Shown here: in pieces, positions 26,457 to 36,353 of the stretch
Position numbering within the stretch: position 1 is the first letter of the stretch
Layout: every line of letters starts with the position of its first letter
Source: Owenweeksia sp963758205
GTDB lineage: Bacteria; Bacteroidota; Bacteroidia; Flavobacteriales; Schleiferiaceae
Reading direction: 5' to 3'
DNA length: 64,000 nt
NCBI GenBank assembly: GCA_963758205.1
Contig: CAVWUM010000002.1
Span: forward strand, 248,001 to 312,000
The notes under the pieces: generated by a model
The model's input: the letters and a program-made list of their open reading frames with translations, nothing else
What the model was told of the DNA's origin: nothing
The model's database searches: none
Position numbers and translations under genes: made by a program

Positions 26457-27010
26457 TGAAAGGGATTGATCGAGAGGCCGGGCCACTTTCCAGGGAACTA
26501 TTTGAAAAAGCTATCACTTCTCTACCCTTATTATTAGAGTGGATAAAAGCTTTGCCTTACGGCAGAAACAGCGATCGATCGGATTATAGCCTTATCTTAA
26601 AAGAAGATTGCGGAACCTGTAGTACCAAACACGCTTTTGTAAAGGCTGTAGCCATTGAAAATGAATGGGACGAAGTAGCGCTTTGCATGGGATTTTTCAG
26701 GATGAATGCGATAAACACACCTAAAGTGGCTACAGTGCTTCTACAAAACAGTTTGACTGAGATACCTGAGGCCCATACCTACTTAAGAGTTAATGATACT
26801 TACACCGACCTTACAGGAATAACCTCTACCATTACAGAAAATGACATTGAGGAAGAAATGGAGATTGAGCCTGAAGATATTGGAATGCTGAAGGAAGTTC
26901 TCCATAAAGGATACATCACCCAATGGAAGGAGGAGCAAAACGTAAACTACACGGCCGAAGAGATTTGGAATATACGCGAGGAGTGCATTAAGGCTTTGAG
27001 CAAGGTTTAA
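26456..27010 (+). CDS. Uncharacterised protein with transglutaminase-like Cys/His/Asp arrangement
   Basis: 184 residues, no signal peptide, so cytoplasmic. I do not recognise it as a named family. The order of likely functional residues is notable: C55 in DCGTCSTKHAFVKAV followed by a helix, H107 in EAHTYLRVNDTYTDLTG, and D118 in the same segment. This is the Cys-helix, His-strand, Asp-strand order of transglutaminase-like thiol enzymes. The C-terminus is acidic (EEEMEIEPED) and then helical. It starts on the last base of the methyltransferase stop (TAATG), so it belongs to the same operon. The enzyme assignment is an inference from pattern only. Confidence 0.6.
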   Translation: MKGIDREAGPLSRELFEKAITSLPLLLEWIKALPYGRNSDRSDYSLILKEDCGTCSTKHAFVKAVAIENEWDEVALCMGFFRMNAINTPKVATVLLQNSLTEIPEAHTYLRVNDTYTDLTGITSTITENDIEEEMEIEPEDIGMLKEVLHKGYITQWKEEQNVNYTAEEIWNIREECIKALSKV

Positions 27011-27057
27011 ATACAATTCATCTCGTATAATTAAAAAATCGGTTCTATCATTTGGGG

Positions 27058-27065
27058 TATATTTG
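27058..27065 (+). promoter_or_regulatory. -7 element before the sialidase-like gene
   Basis: TATATTTG matches TAnnTTTG and lies 23 bases before the start codon at 27089. No -33 TTG is at the expected distance. Confidence 0.4.
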
Positions 27066-27088
27066 AGAAACATCAAATAACCACTTCC

Positions 27089-28921
27089 ATGAAAAAGTCC
27101 ATATTCGCCTGCCTCCTATTTTCTGCTCTTCACGTTGGTGCACAAAATATAATACCTCAGCCACCAAAAAATCTGAATGAAGCTGCGCCTTGTACTAAAA
27201 ATCAATATTTGGTGCAGGATATACCTGTTACCACTCAACCTATAAAACCTGTTAAAAAAACGGTATTGGCCGTAACTACTGTTGGCGAAACCAATTATGA
27301 TCTCCAATCCAACGCCAGTGTTGGTAAACGCATCGCCTATGACCCCGCAAGCGGAGAAGTTGCCGTTACATGGACAGGCTCCTCCGGATCATCACCTTAT
27401 ACAGACCGGGGCTCCTACTACAACTTTTATGATGGTACCGCATGGGGTGCCAAGCCCACCAGCCGCATTGAAAACCTGCGCACAGGCTGGCCTACTTTGG
27501 TACACACCAATCTTTCGGAATTAGTTATTTCACATGATTTTGGCACCTTCAATCTAATTTCTAACATACGCTCTACCGCAGGCTCAGGTAGCTGGACACA
27601 AACCACCGGACTGGGCAATGGTGCGTTAAACCCTGTTTGGCCAAGAGCTACTGCCGGAGGCACCAACGGCAATACCGTACATGCTATTGCTATTACGGCC
27701 CCTGTTGCCAGTGGGGGCACAGTTTACAAAGGTTTTGATGGTGCCCTTCTCTACTGGCGCTCTACAGATGGTGGCTTTACCTGGGGTATCCAGGACTCCA
27801 TAATTCCTCAACTGGATTCGGCTTTGATTTCAGGATTTTCGGCAGACTCATACAGTATTGACGCCAATGGAAGTACCGTAGCCATTGGTGTTTTTAACGA
27901 TCTTGAAGCCTCGTTTTTGCTAAAATCAACTGATAATGGAAATACCTGGACCCGCACAGAATTCTTAACCACCGGACTACAGGATTACGATCCTGATGCG
28001 AGCGGCAGTATTTCTGACGTAAATAATGACGGCATTGCCGATACCATTGTAAGTACTGACAATGCCGGGGAGGTAATTGTAGATAATAATGGACTGGTGC
28101 ATGTATTTTTTGGCCGCCAGCGCTATCTGGATGATGACCCTTCGGCAGTGGGTTTCTCATACTTTCCTTTTACCAACGGACTTTATTACTGGAATGAAAA
28201 CTCAAGCAGTGCCCAACTCATTACCGGAGCTTTGGATCTGGATAATGACGGCCAACTGGGGATTACTGCCAATACCGAGATTCCTCAATACTTTAAATCC
28301 CTTTCCACCTTTCCCAGCGCAGGTATTGATGCTAACAACAACCTTTTCCTTACCTACTCTGCACTAAACGAAATAGAGTTTTCGGGCACCCAGTTTTTTT
28401 ATAAGATATACGCCATTAATTCAAGAGATGGCGGAACTACATGGTCGAACCCTATGGAACTGACCACTACCCTGCCCAGCCTTGAGTGTGTGTATGGTTC
28501 ATTAGCCAGAACTATAACAGATAAATACCGCATGGTTTTTCAGTTGGATGGGGAGCCGGGTGGTATAGTGCAGGGCGACCTTGACCCACAGGCATTAAAT
28601 GACATCGTATACCTTGATGTGGATACCACTGCCGGAATTGGGCTAAATGAGCACAAGGTGGTTGAAGGTGGATTACGTACTCTATACCCTAATCCTGCAA
28701 AAGAGAGTATAACCGTAGAAGCATTTGTGGCCGAAGCCGATAACTACGCTATAGAGGTAGCCAATGTTGCCGGTATTGTAATAAAGCGCATTGAATTAGG
28801 CTACACGGCTACCGGGCGTTTTATAAAAACGATTGAGGTAACCGATCTAAAAGCGGGGGTTTATGCAATAATATTAACCGGAAGTGGTTCGAAGAGTGTG
28901 AAGAGGTTTGTGGTGAGGTAA
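27089..28921 (+). CDS. Sialidase-like beta-propeller protein with T9SS type A sorting domain
   Basis: 610 residues. A signal peptide is present (MKKSIFACLLFSALHVGAQ). The body contains Asp-box sequences of the S-x-D-x-G-x-T-W type: RSTDGGFTWG, KSTDNGNTWT and SRDGGTTWSN, which mark beta-propeller blades as in sialidases. Two Asp/Gly-rich calcium-like loops are seen (DVNNDGIADT, DLDNDGQLG). The last 80 residues are a T9SS sorting domain (LYPNPAKESITVEAFV ... LKAGVYAIILTGSGSKSVKRFVV), so the protein is exported to the surface or medium. Catalytic sialidase residues cannot be confirmed, so it may be only structural. Confidence 0.88.
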   Translation: MKKSIFACLLFSALHVGAQNIIPQPPKNLNEAAPCTKNQYLVQDIPVTTQPIKPVKKTVLAVTTVGETNYDLQSNASVGKRIAYDPASGEVAVTWTGSSGSSPYTDRGSYYNFYDGTAWGAKPTSRIENLRTGWPTLVHTNLSELVISHDFGTFNLISNIRSTAGSGSWTQTTGLGNGALNPVWPRATAGGTNGNTVHAIAITAPVASGGTVYKGFDGALLYWRSTDGGFTWGIQDSIIPQLDSALISGFSADSYSIDANGSTVAIGVFNDLEASFLLKSTDNGNTWTRTEFLTTGLQDYDPDASGSISDVNNDGIADTIVSTDNAGEVIVDNNGLVHVFFGRQRYLDDDPSAVGFSYFPFTNGLYYWNENSSSAQLITGALDLDNDGQLGITANTEIPQYFKSLSTFPSAGIDANNNLFLTYSALNEIEFSGTQFFYKIYAINSRDGGTTWSNPMELTTTLPSLECVYGSLARTITDKYRMVFQLDGEPGGIVQGDLDPQALNDIVYLDVDTTAGIGLNEHKVVEGGLRTLYPNPAKESITVEAFVAEADNYAIEVANVAGIVIKRIELGYTATGRFIKTIEVTDLKAGVYAIILTGSGSKSVKRFVVR

Positions 28922-28942
28922 ACACAACTTTTAAATAAAATT

Positions 28943-28985
28943 AAAAGCCCGATCTCACTTGCAGATCGGGCTTTTCTGTTTGTTT
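28943..28985. terminator. Bidirectional terminator
   Basis: A perfect 13-base stem AAAAGCCCGATCT (28943-28955) with AGATCGGGCTTTT (28963-28975) and a seven-base loop lies between two convergent genes. T-rich sequence follows on both strands. Confidence 0.9.
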
Positions 28986-28994
28986 TAGATGATT

Positions 28995-31220
28995 TTACTT
29001 CCCCACCGGCACTTTTTCCATCTCCATGGGTTCCTGGGTTTTTTCTTCAGCTTGTGGTACAACTATATCCATTTCATCTACCAGGTAGCCGGCTCCGGCA
29101 AATTTGTCCACAATAAAAAGCACATAGCGGATATCCACCATAATGTTTCGGCAAAGGCTTACATCATAATTATAGTCGCTCATGGTGCCCTCCCAGGTAC
29201 GGTCAAAGTTGAGGCCTATCAGCTCCCCTCTTCCATTTAAGGCCGGTGAACCGGAGTTACCGCCCGTAGTATGGTTTGATGCAATAAAGCACACCGGCAT
29301 TTTATCGCCTTCGGCATAGCGGCCATAATCTTTGGTTTTGAATAGCTCCAGCATTTTTGCAGGCAGATCAAACTCATAATCACCGGGGATGTACTTTTCA
29401 ATTACCCCATCCAGATAGGTATGTGTTTCGTATTCCACCCCATCGCGGGGTTCGTAGCCATGTACCTTACCATAAGCTACACGCAGGGTGCTGTTAGCAT
29501 CCGGGTACATCGTCTTTGTAGGGAAAACTTCGCTAAGTCCCAACAAATACCTGCGCTGCAGGTCATCCAGTTTATCCTCGTACAGCCTGTGCTTTGGGTT
29601 TATCACGTCAATAAAGTGATTCCATCCCACAAGGGTAAGTTGCATAGCATCACTTCTGGTCAGTTTTTTCATAGCCTTTTCGGCATCTTCCTTCAGCATC
29701 TCGCGCCACTCCAGCGGATTTTGCAAAAGGTCAATATCTTCATAAAGGTCATCCACATATTTATTCAGCTTCTCAGCGCTTTTGCCCTTCAGGTCTTTTA
29801 GATATTCCGGTAGCGGATCCGTATTAACCGCTTCCAGGTAAACCGGCAACAATGTTTTCATGGCTTTTTTATCCAGCTCCATATCATAATCCTTATAAAA
29901 GCCATCCAGCCTGTCTGCCAGTTTTGCGGCTTCGGTGGCCAGTTCTTCTTCCTTACCTTCCTGGTACAGTTCCGCCAGTTTGCGGTAAGCCAAAAGGTGC
30001 CGCACCAGCTCGTTACCGTAATACATAGTTTCAAGATAAATGTAGCGCTCCAGCACCAGGGGCCTGCGCTCATCGTACATCGTTTTCATTTCATCCAGCA
30101 ATCCACCATACTCTTTACTGAAAACTTCATTTTTGGCGATGGCTTCTTCAAACTGCTGTTCCAGCCTTTGTTTTTTAGCTACGGCATCAGTGGCTTTAAG
30201 GCCAAGTATTTCGCCTTTCCACTTCTTCCATGAGTTACTGATGCGGGCATATTTAGAAGCGTACTTAATACGGGTGGCATCATCCTGGCGCATTTTCTTG
30301 TCCAGTATGGCCAGCAGTTCATCGCGTATGGCAATACGGGCCGGATCATACACATCCACAATATTGGCAATTTCATTAGAGGGCAGGTACTCGTTAGTAG
30401 TACCGGGGAAACCATACACCATGGTAAAGTCATTGGGTTTTGTGCCTTGCAGGTCTATCATCAGATGGCGTTTTGGTGTGTACGGAATATTTTCCTCAGA
30501 GTACTCAGCCGGTTGGTTATCCTTATTGGCATACACCCTGAAAATGGAGAAATCGCCTGTATGGCGCGGCCAAACCCAGTTATCAGTATCCGCACCGTAT
30601 TTACCTATAGATGATGGCGGGGCTCCTACCAGGCGTACATCCTTAAATACTTCTTTAGCAATTAAAATGTACTGATTACCATAGTAAAAGGGTTTAACCT
30701 CGTACTCATAAGGCTCTTTCTGAGCATCAATAATGGCTTTGATATTCTCCTGAATTTTCAACTCGCGATCCCGCACATTCATATCTGCGGTAACGCCCAT
30801 CAAGGCCTGGTTGGTAACCTCATGCATGTATTTTACTATAGCCGCGGTAAGGCCGGGGTTTTTAAGTTCTTCTTTACCATCCATGGCCCAAAAGCCATTT
30901 TTAAGGTAATCTTTTTCCACACTACTGTGTGACTGTATCTGGCTGTAGCCACAATGGTGGTTGGTGAGCAAAAGCCCTTTACTACTGATTAGCTCGGCCG
31001 TACAGCCACCACCAAAGTGCACAATGGCATCTTTAAGCGAAGAATTATTGATGCTGTAAATATCCTCTGCACTAATCTGCATGCCCATGGCGGTCATATC
31101 ATCGGCATTTAGCTGACCTATAAGGTAGGGTATCCACATACCCTCTTTAGCCTGCAGCTGCCCCATTGAAAACACAAGGGCTATAAAAGCTATAACTGTT
31201 CTTTTAATTATTGAATTCAT
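28995..31220 (-). CDS. S46-family dipeptidyl-peptidase, DPP11-like
   Basis: 741 residues from the ATG at 31220; an ATG nine bases upstream is equally possible. A signal peptide ends near QLQAKEGMW. The catalytic His is in LLLTNHHCGY and the nucleophile Ser in TGGNSGSPALNG. The residue 18 positions after that Ser is Arg (GLNFDRTWEG). In the family the equivalent Arg marks DPP11, which removes dipeptides with Asp or Glu at P1, while Gly marks DPP7. So this enzyme should act on acidic penultimate residues. It works in the periplasm and feeds peptide-based growth. The tail of about 25 residues rich in Glu and Pro is unusual. Confidence 0.93.
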   Translation of the reverse strand: MNSIIKRTVIAFIALVFSMGQLQAKEGMWIPYLIGQLNADDMTAMGMQISAEDIYSINNSSLKDAIVHFGGGCTAELISSKGLLLTNHHCGYSQIQSHSSVEKDYLKNGFWAMDGKEELKNPGLTAAIVKYMHEVTNQALMGVTADMNVRDRELKIQENIKAIIDAQKEPYEYEVKPFYYGNQYILIAKEVFKDVRLVGAPPSSIGKYGADTDNWVWPRHTGDFSIFRVYANKDNQPAEYSEENIPYTPKRHLMIDLQGTKPNDFTMVYGFPGTTNEYLPSNEIANIVDVYDPARIAIRDELLAILDKKMRQDDATRIKYASKYARISNSWKKWKGEILGLKATDAVAKKQRLEQQFEEAIAKNEVFSKEYGGLLDEMKTMYDERRPLVLERYIYLETMYYGNELVRHLLAYRKLAELYQEGKEEELATEAAKLADRLDGFYKDYDMELDKKAMKTLLPVYLEAVNTDPLPEYLKDLKGKSAEKLNKYVDDLYEDIDLLQNPLEWREMLKEDAEKAMKKLTRSDAMQLTLVGWNHFIDVINPKHRLYEDKLDDLQRRYLLGLSEVFPTKTMYPDANSTLRVAYGKVHGYEPRDGVEYETHTYLDGVIEKYIPGDYEFDLPAKMLELFKTKDYGRYAEGDKMPVCFIASNHTTGGNSGSPALNGRGELIGLNFDRTWEGTMSDYNYDVSLCRNIMVDIRYVLFIVDKFAGAGYLVDEMDIVVPQAEEKTQEPMEMEKVPVGK

Positions 31221-31385
31221 TGTTAACATATTATGTGTTGTGATTGTGAGATATATTTTACTTATTGCAAGGCTTAGTTAAAGCTCTTTTTACAGATGTT
31301 GAAGCCATGGCCCGCGAGGCATAGTGCCTGGTTTTAACAAGCTGCAAAGTAAGCAGAAACTGGAGTTCCACTAAAAAAAACCAAT

Positions 31386-32929
31386 ATGAAACAAACCTTT
31401 CTCCTATATATCTTTTTGCTACTTATTACCTCAGCAGTTGGACAACGTTATACCGGTGGCGAAATAACCTATCAACATATTGGTGGAACCAGTAAGCCCT
31501 ACTTATATAAAATAAAGCTGAGCATGTACCGCCCTTACAAGGCCGGGATAGTAAGTTATGATACAACGATGTCTATCACTATCAGCTCTACCTGCTTTGG
31601 TGATACTACCCTTGTTTTAAAAAGAGTTATACCTACTGCCGCTGAGGCAGCGGGTGATGGGGGCTTTGCCTTAAACCGTGCTTACCAATGCACCGATGCT
31701 TCAGATACGAATGCCCTTCATATCTCAATGCATAGCTATGAAGACACGATTATATTGCCCGGTACTTGTCCCGATTATCGATTTAGCTATATGGGTTGCT
31801 GCAGGGATACAGGATTGTCCAATTACCTAATCTCAACATCAGATACTTTGTATTTGGAGGCTACTTTAAATCACACGCCCAATACGCTTATCCCAAATAG
31901 TTCTGCAAATTTTGATGCGGCACCCCTGGTTAATGTATGTCTAATAAAGATACCCGTTAAGTTTTGGTGCCACAGATTCTAATGGTGATAGCCTACATTA
32001 TGAAATAATAAGACCTCAGACCTCTAAAAACTCATTTCTGAACTGGGCAGTAGGCTATTCCACCAAACGCTCCACTCCAAGCGACTAATGGTTTAACATT
32101 TCATCCAAGATGGGGTATTATGCATTTTATACCTGCCATTGAAGAAAGAGTAGCATTGAAGGTTAAGGTATCTGAATATCATTATGGGGCCTTCTTTCAA
32201 ACCTTCTTCCTAATTGGCACTACCACCCGGGAAATCGTTATTAACGTCACCTCTGCCTGTACTAGCATGCCACCCGCCTCCCTATTCCACCCTACTCAAG
32301 CTGGTATTGATACTTCTGCACGATTTTATTGTAATGACTCTATTATTAAACTTAAGCTGGCACACGAAATTCAGGTAGATAAAATTGCAAAGGATGGTAG
32401 CAACTTCCGCCTTATTGATACAAAAAACGGAATACCTATACCCATAATTGAAGCCGGGGTATTAAATACGGTTTATAGCGGTTTATACACTAAAGAAATA
32501 TGGTTAAAAACCTTTTTACCAATTACACGGAATGACACTTTTGATTTATCCCTAAAACAGGGATTGAAGGGCACGGCACTAACCACTGCTTGTGAAGAAG
32601 AGTTTAGCAGCGGCACCGTGCGCTTAGTGGTGGATGACTGCCAGCCAACCTTTAGCCAACCTGAGGTTTTAGTCAGCACTAAATTATGGGCTTATCCTAA
32701 TCCTGTAAAGGATATGCTTATGATAGAAATACCGGCTGGCTCTTTTGAAGGTAGCCCGGAGATCTCTATATATGATCCATCTGGCAGGTTGGTGAGTAAG
32801 CCTGAAGTAATCATTAAAAGCAGTAAAAAATTACAAATAAATCTTACTGATTTAAAAAGCGGGTTGTATTTTGTAGGCCTTAAACAACTCAATAAAAAAC
32901 CGGAAATAATAAGAATATTTAAAAAATAA
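31386..32929 (+). pseudogene. Secreted T9SS protein, tandem copy 1, two frameshifts
   Basis: A signal peptide (LLLITSAVGQ) and YTGGEITYQHIGG start the first frame, which stops at 31982. Removing one T of TTTT at 31962-31965 gives KFGATDSNGDSLHYEI. Removing one A of AAA at 32065-32067 gives GYSTNAPLQATNGLTFHP and joins the frame that ends at 32929. With both corrections the order matches the two genes downstream (GDS-x-Y-Y, then GYS..., then a strand block). The C-terminal T9SS sorting domain is intact (AYPNPVKDMLMIEI ... LKSGLYFVGLKQLNKKPEIIRIF). As written, the protein would be cut at about 198 residues and never reach the surface. Confidence 0.75.
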
Positions 32930-32960
32930 TAAACCCGATCAACTGATAACTGTCACCTCT

Positions 32961-34481
32961 ATGAAAAAACTTATTACGCTAATTCTAATCATTGCAGGAA
33001 TTTTTAATGTTAATGCTACTCACCTCGCTGGTGGTAGAATCTGGTATGAATATATAGGCGATGCCCAGAATCCTCATCGCTATTATGTATATGTGGAAAT
33101 AGCTAGAGATGTTACTGGGGTATTTATGTCTTTGCCCGGTGATATTTGTGTGAAATCAAGCTGTTTTACTACCACTACACATACTGCACCGCTAGTACCA
33201 TATTATCCTCCTTTTGTTAAGGATACTTTAATGGGTTCGATACCAGGCAGTTTTGCAATACTTGATAGATCAGCATGTGTAGACATTCAGTACCCTAGCT
33301 TTTTGATCGCTACTGAAACCTACATTTTACGTGCGCAAATTGATTTACCAGGGGTTTGCTTTGATTTTATTTTTAGCTATGACGATGCTGCAAGAAATTC
33401 TAACAGCAACCTCGCATCATCAGGAAACTTTCATATTGAGGCTAAACTTGATAATACCAGCGGGCCTAATTCCAGTCCTAAGTTTCAAAATGAGCTTAGT
33501 AAAAACTTTTGTGTGAACACTCCTATTCTATGGTCTCAAAGGGCTAATGAGCCAGATGGAGATAGTATCTCATACTCATTTGATTATCCGGCTCTGGGTA
33601 ACTGTACCGCAAATAGCCCTGCTACCTTTAGGCCGGGCTTTAGTGTGCAAAGTCCAATACGCACAACTGGTGGAATACAACTAAATAGCTCTACAGGCCT
33701 ACTTAGCTTTACACCAAGTCAATCAGAAATTGATGTAATTCATCTTGTGGCTACTGAATATCGGCTTAACTCCTCTAATCAACAATATTACATTGTAGGT
33801 ACTAGTGCCATGGACGCACAGATTGCGTTTTCGCCATATTGCCGTAAAGAGAATGGACGATGGTTATTCGACTCTACTATTTCGCATATAGAAATGCTGT
33901 GTGGAGATTCCATACTTGAGATCAATTCCAAAAGAAAATTTTTAAAGTCGACTTTAGCGAGCGATGGGTCGGACTTTATACTGGTTAATTCAAAGGGAAA
34001 TCTTGTTCCTATTTCATCAGCCACTACTGATCCTTCTGAAACCCATGATATTGAAGCCTCCACTGTTTTGTTAAAACTTATACAACCCTTAAGTTATAAT
34101 GACACGCTTACCCTTTATAGCCGTAAAGGGAACGATTCTAACACATTAATTAATACCTGTGCTAACGAGCTGAAAGCCAATGACAGTTTAAAAATTACAA
34201 CGAGCAACTGTGCCACCTGGATTGGAAGTGATGAAGAAAATTTAGTTCCCTTTAGCCTATACCCAAACCCCACTACAGGAAATGTAAATGTAAACCTACC
34301 TAATGGGTGGGTTTTTGGTTACATTACAATTATTGATATCAACGGTAAAATACTTACCCGTAAAGCACTGAGGGGAGAAACCAATCAACAGGTAAATCTC
34401 GGTTTTTTGCCAACCGGACTTTACGTCATCAAGATAACCTCAGATAACTGGACTCATTCGGCAAGATTCCAAAAAATCTAA
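32961..34481 (+). CDS. Secreted T9SS protein, tandem copy 2, intact
   Basis: 506 residues. The signal peptide is followed by THLAGGRIWYEYIGDAQNPH, a module like the start of many large Bacteroidota surface proteins (ATHxxGGEIxY). A second block runs from NFCVNTPILWSQRANEPDGD to HLVATEYRL and looks like a cadherin- or Ig-like strand set. Paired Cys such as KSSCF and RSACVDIQ suggest disulfides. The end is a T9SS sorting domain (LYPNPTTGNVNVNLP ... LPTGLYVIKITSDNWTHSARF). It is the only unbroken member of the tandem set. A role in adhesion or matrix is likely from family context but is not shown. Confidence 0.85.
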   Translation: MKKLITLILIIAGIFNVNATHLAGGRIWYEYIGDAQNPHRYYVYVEIARDVTGVFMSLPGDICVKSSCFTTTTHTAPLVPYYPPFVKDTLMGSIPGSFAILDRSACVDIQYPSFLIATETYILRAQIDLPGVCFDFIFSYDDAARNSNSNLASSGNFHIEAKLDNTSGPNSSPKFQNELSKNFCVNTPILWSQRANEPDGDSISYSFDYPALGNCTANSPATFRPGFSVQSPIRTTGGIQLNSSTGLLSFTPSQSEIDVIHLVATEYRLNSSNQQYYIVGTSAMDAQIAFSPYCRKENGRWLFDSTISHIEMLCGDSILEINSKRKFLKSTLASDGSDFILVNSKGNLVPISSATTDPSETHDIEASTVLLKLIQPLSYNDTLTLYSRKGNDSNTLINTCANELKANDSLKITTSNCATWIGSDEENLVPFSLYPNPTTGNVNVNLPNGWVFGYITIIDINGKILTRKALRGETNQQVNLGFLPTGLYVIKITSDNWTHSARFQKI

Positions 34482-34492
34482 TTACCTAATCT

Positions 34493-34728
34493 ATGAAAAA
34501 CCTGCTGTTATGCTTAGTAATCGTTGCTTCTTCACATTACTATTTTCAAAATATTCTCTTTCACTAAAATTTGAGCTGCCTTTAGGTGCTGATAGTTTCA
34601 CCGTTGGTTCGTTAAATGGAGTAAAACCAATTCTTCTGGAAAACTACCACGACTCTTATTACTTCGCCTACCCAATCCTATCATCTTCAGGGTTCAAGAA
34701 GATTTGCTTGCTACAGAGAAATTCTTAA
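34493..34728 (+). pseudogene. Probable remnant of a short secreted protein
   Basis: ATG 34493 opens a signal-peptide-like sequence (MKNLLLCLVIVASSHYYF) that stops after 24 residues. An overlapping frame then stays open to 34728 (KFELPLGADSFTVGSLNG ... YYFAYPILSSSGFKK). Neither frame makes a normal protein, and no part aligns well by eye with the tandem paralogues on either side. The best reading is a decayed gene or a leftover of duplication in this tandem region. It could also be non-coding. Confidence 0.3.
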
Positions 34729-34808
34729 AAAATTAGATTTAAGATTTTCACACCACAAGACACTTATAAAGAAAACTAGTACCACCAATTTTAATAAGAC
34801 TCGATATC

Positions 34809-36342
34809 ATGCTTAAAAAAATTATCTTGCTTGCTATACTAATAGTTACCACCTTTTGGAATGCCAATGCCAGCCATGCAGCAGGAGGCGAAATTTGGTA
34901 TGAATACATTGGCACTACCCAAAACCCCCATCGATATCAGGTTTTTCTTGAATTTTACAGAGATGTAAGTGGTATACCGGCTCCGAGTACGTATAATATT
35001 TGCGTGAGCTCAAGTTGTTTTGGCAACAGTAGTGTAACCGCCACATTATACCCAATAATCCCAAAGTTTGGTAGCGATACAATACCCGGTTCAGTTCCGG
35101 GATCCATTATTACACCCGGCCAAAGCTATTGTGTTGATGTAAACTCACCGGGGCAAGTGATTACAGAAACCTACCTGGCGATGGCAGTAGTTGACCTGCC
35201 TGGTGTTTGTGCCGACTTTGTTTTTGCATATTCCGTAAGTGCCAGAAACCCAAGCACCAATTTAACTACGAGCGGTAACTATTACATAGAAGCAACTCTT
35301 AATAATTTGAATGGTCCAAATACAAGCCCAAAATTTATTAACCCCGCAACAAAAAGCTTTTGTGTTGGCCGCCCCACTATATGGTCTCAAGCAGCTACAG
35401 AACCGGATGGCGATAGTATTTACTATGCATTTGGAACTCCTATGACCGGAGGGTGCTACAACTCCACACCCATGGTATTTAGTACCGGATATAGCGCTAC
35501 GAACCCTATGTCAACAGTAAGCGGTATTTCCTTGAATCCCGGTACAGGGTTATTACTTTTTACACCATCTCAACCAGAAGTGGATGTGATACACCTTACA
35601 ACAACTGAATACCGCTTCGATTCAACCCTTCAAACGTACAGTATTGTAGGTTCCAGCGAAATGGATATTCAGGTATCAATTGTTACCGGCTGCCGAATTG
35701 AAATGGGTAAATGGCTTACTGACCCTACTGATACTCTTAACAATGTTGCTCCTATTAAATGTGGAGATAGCATTGTAAATATTTCTACTAAAAGAAATTT
35801 TCTGACAAGCTCTTCTGGCAACTGATGGTTCCGACTTTGCGATAATTAATTCCAAAGGAGTTTTGGTTCCGATTATTCAAGCTGGTATCGGTAGTAGAGG
35901 TAATTCCAGCATTGAGGCCTCATCCTTTTGGCTTAAATTGAATAACCCCGTTGCTTATAACGATACACTTACCCTTGTTACCCGGATAGGGAATGACTTA
36001 AATACACTGATTAATAGTTGTGGTAATGAACTTAGGGCCGGAGATAGTGTAAGGGTTATAGCCAATGCCTGCAGTACCTGGATTAGTCAGGAGGAGCGGC
36101 AACTGACGCCCTTCCAACTATACCCGAACCCCGTAAGTGGTGAAATGAATATTACCCTACCTGAATCTATTCAAAATGTGCATATACAGATTACTAATCT
36201 CACCGGAAAGCTCATTTTGGACAAACAGATTATTGGAAAATCCGAGATTAATCTAAATCTCGATTCTTTACCTCCAGGCTTTTATTTATTGGAAGTTCAA
36301 AGTGATAATTGGGCCGAGGTCTCCAAATTCGAAAAACTCTAA
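34809..36342 (+). pseudogene. Secreted T9SS protein, tandem copy 3, one frameshift
   Basis: The first frame starts with a signal peptide and SHAAGGEIWYEYIGTTQNPHRY, nearly the same as copy 2, and stops at 35825. Removing one T near 35812-35815 gives FLTSSLATDGSDFAIINSKG, which matches FLKSTLASDGSDFILVNSKG in copy 2, and joins the frame ending at 36342. That part has the end of the body and an intact T9SS sorting domain (LYPNPVSGEMNITLPES ... LPPGFYLLEVQSDNWAEVSKF). As written, the first product lacks the sorting domain, so it would stay in the periplasm. Confidence 0.78.
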
Positions 36343-36353
36343 GCTAACCAACC

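Noticed and set aside
34493..34728. Fourth intact tandem gene
   Set aside because: The signal-like start stops after 24 residues and the overlapping frame has no clear homology with the paralogues, so only a remnant is supported.
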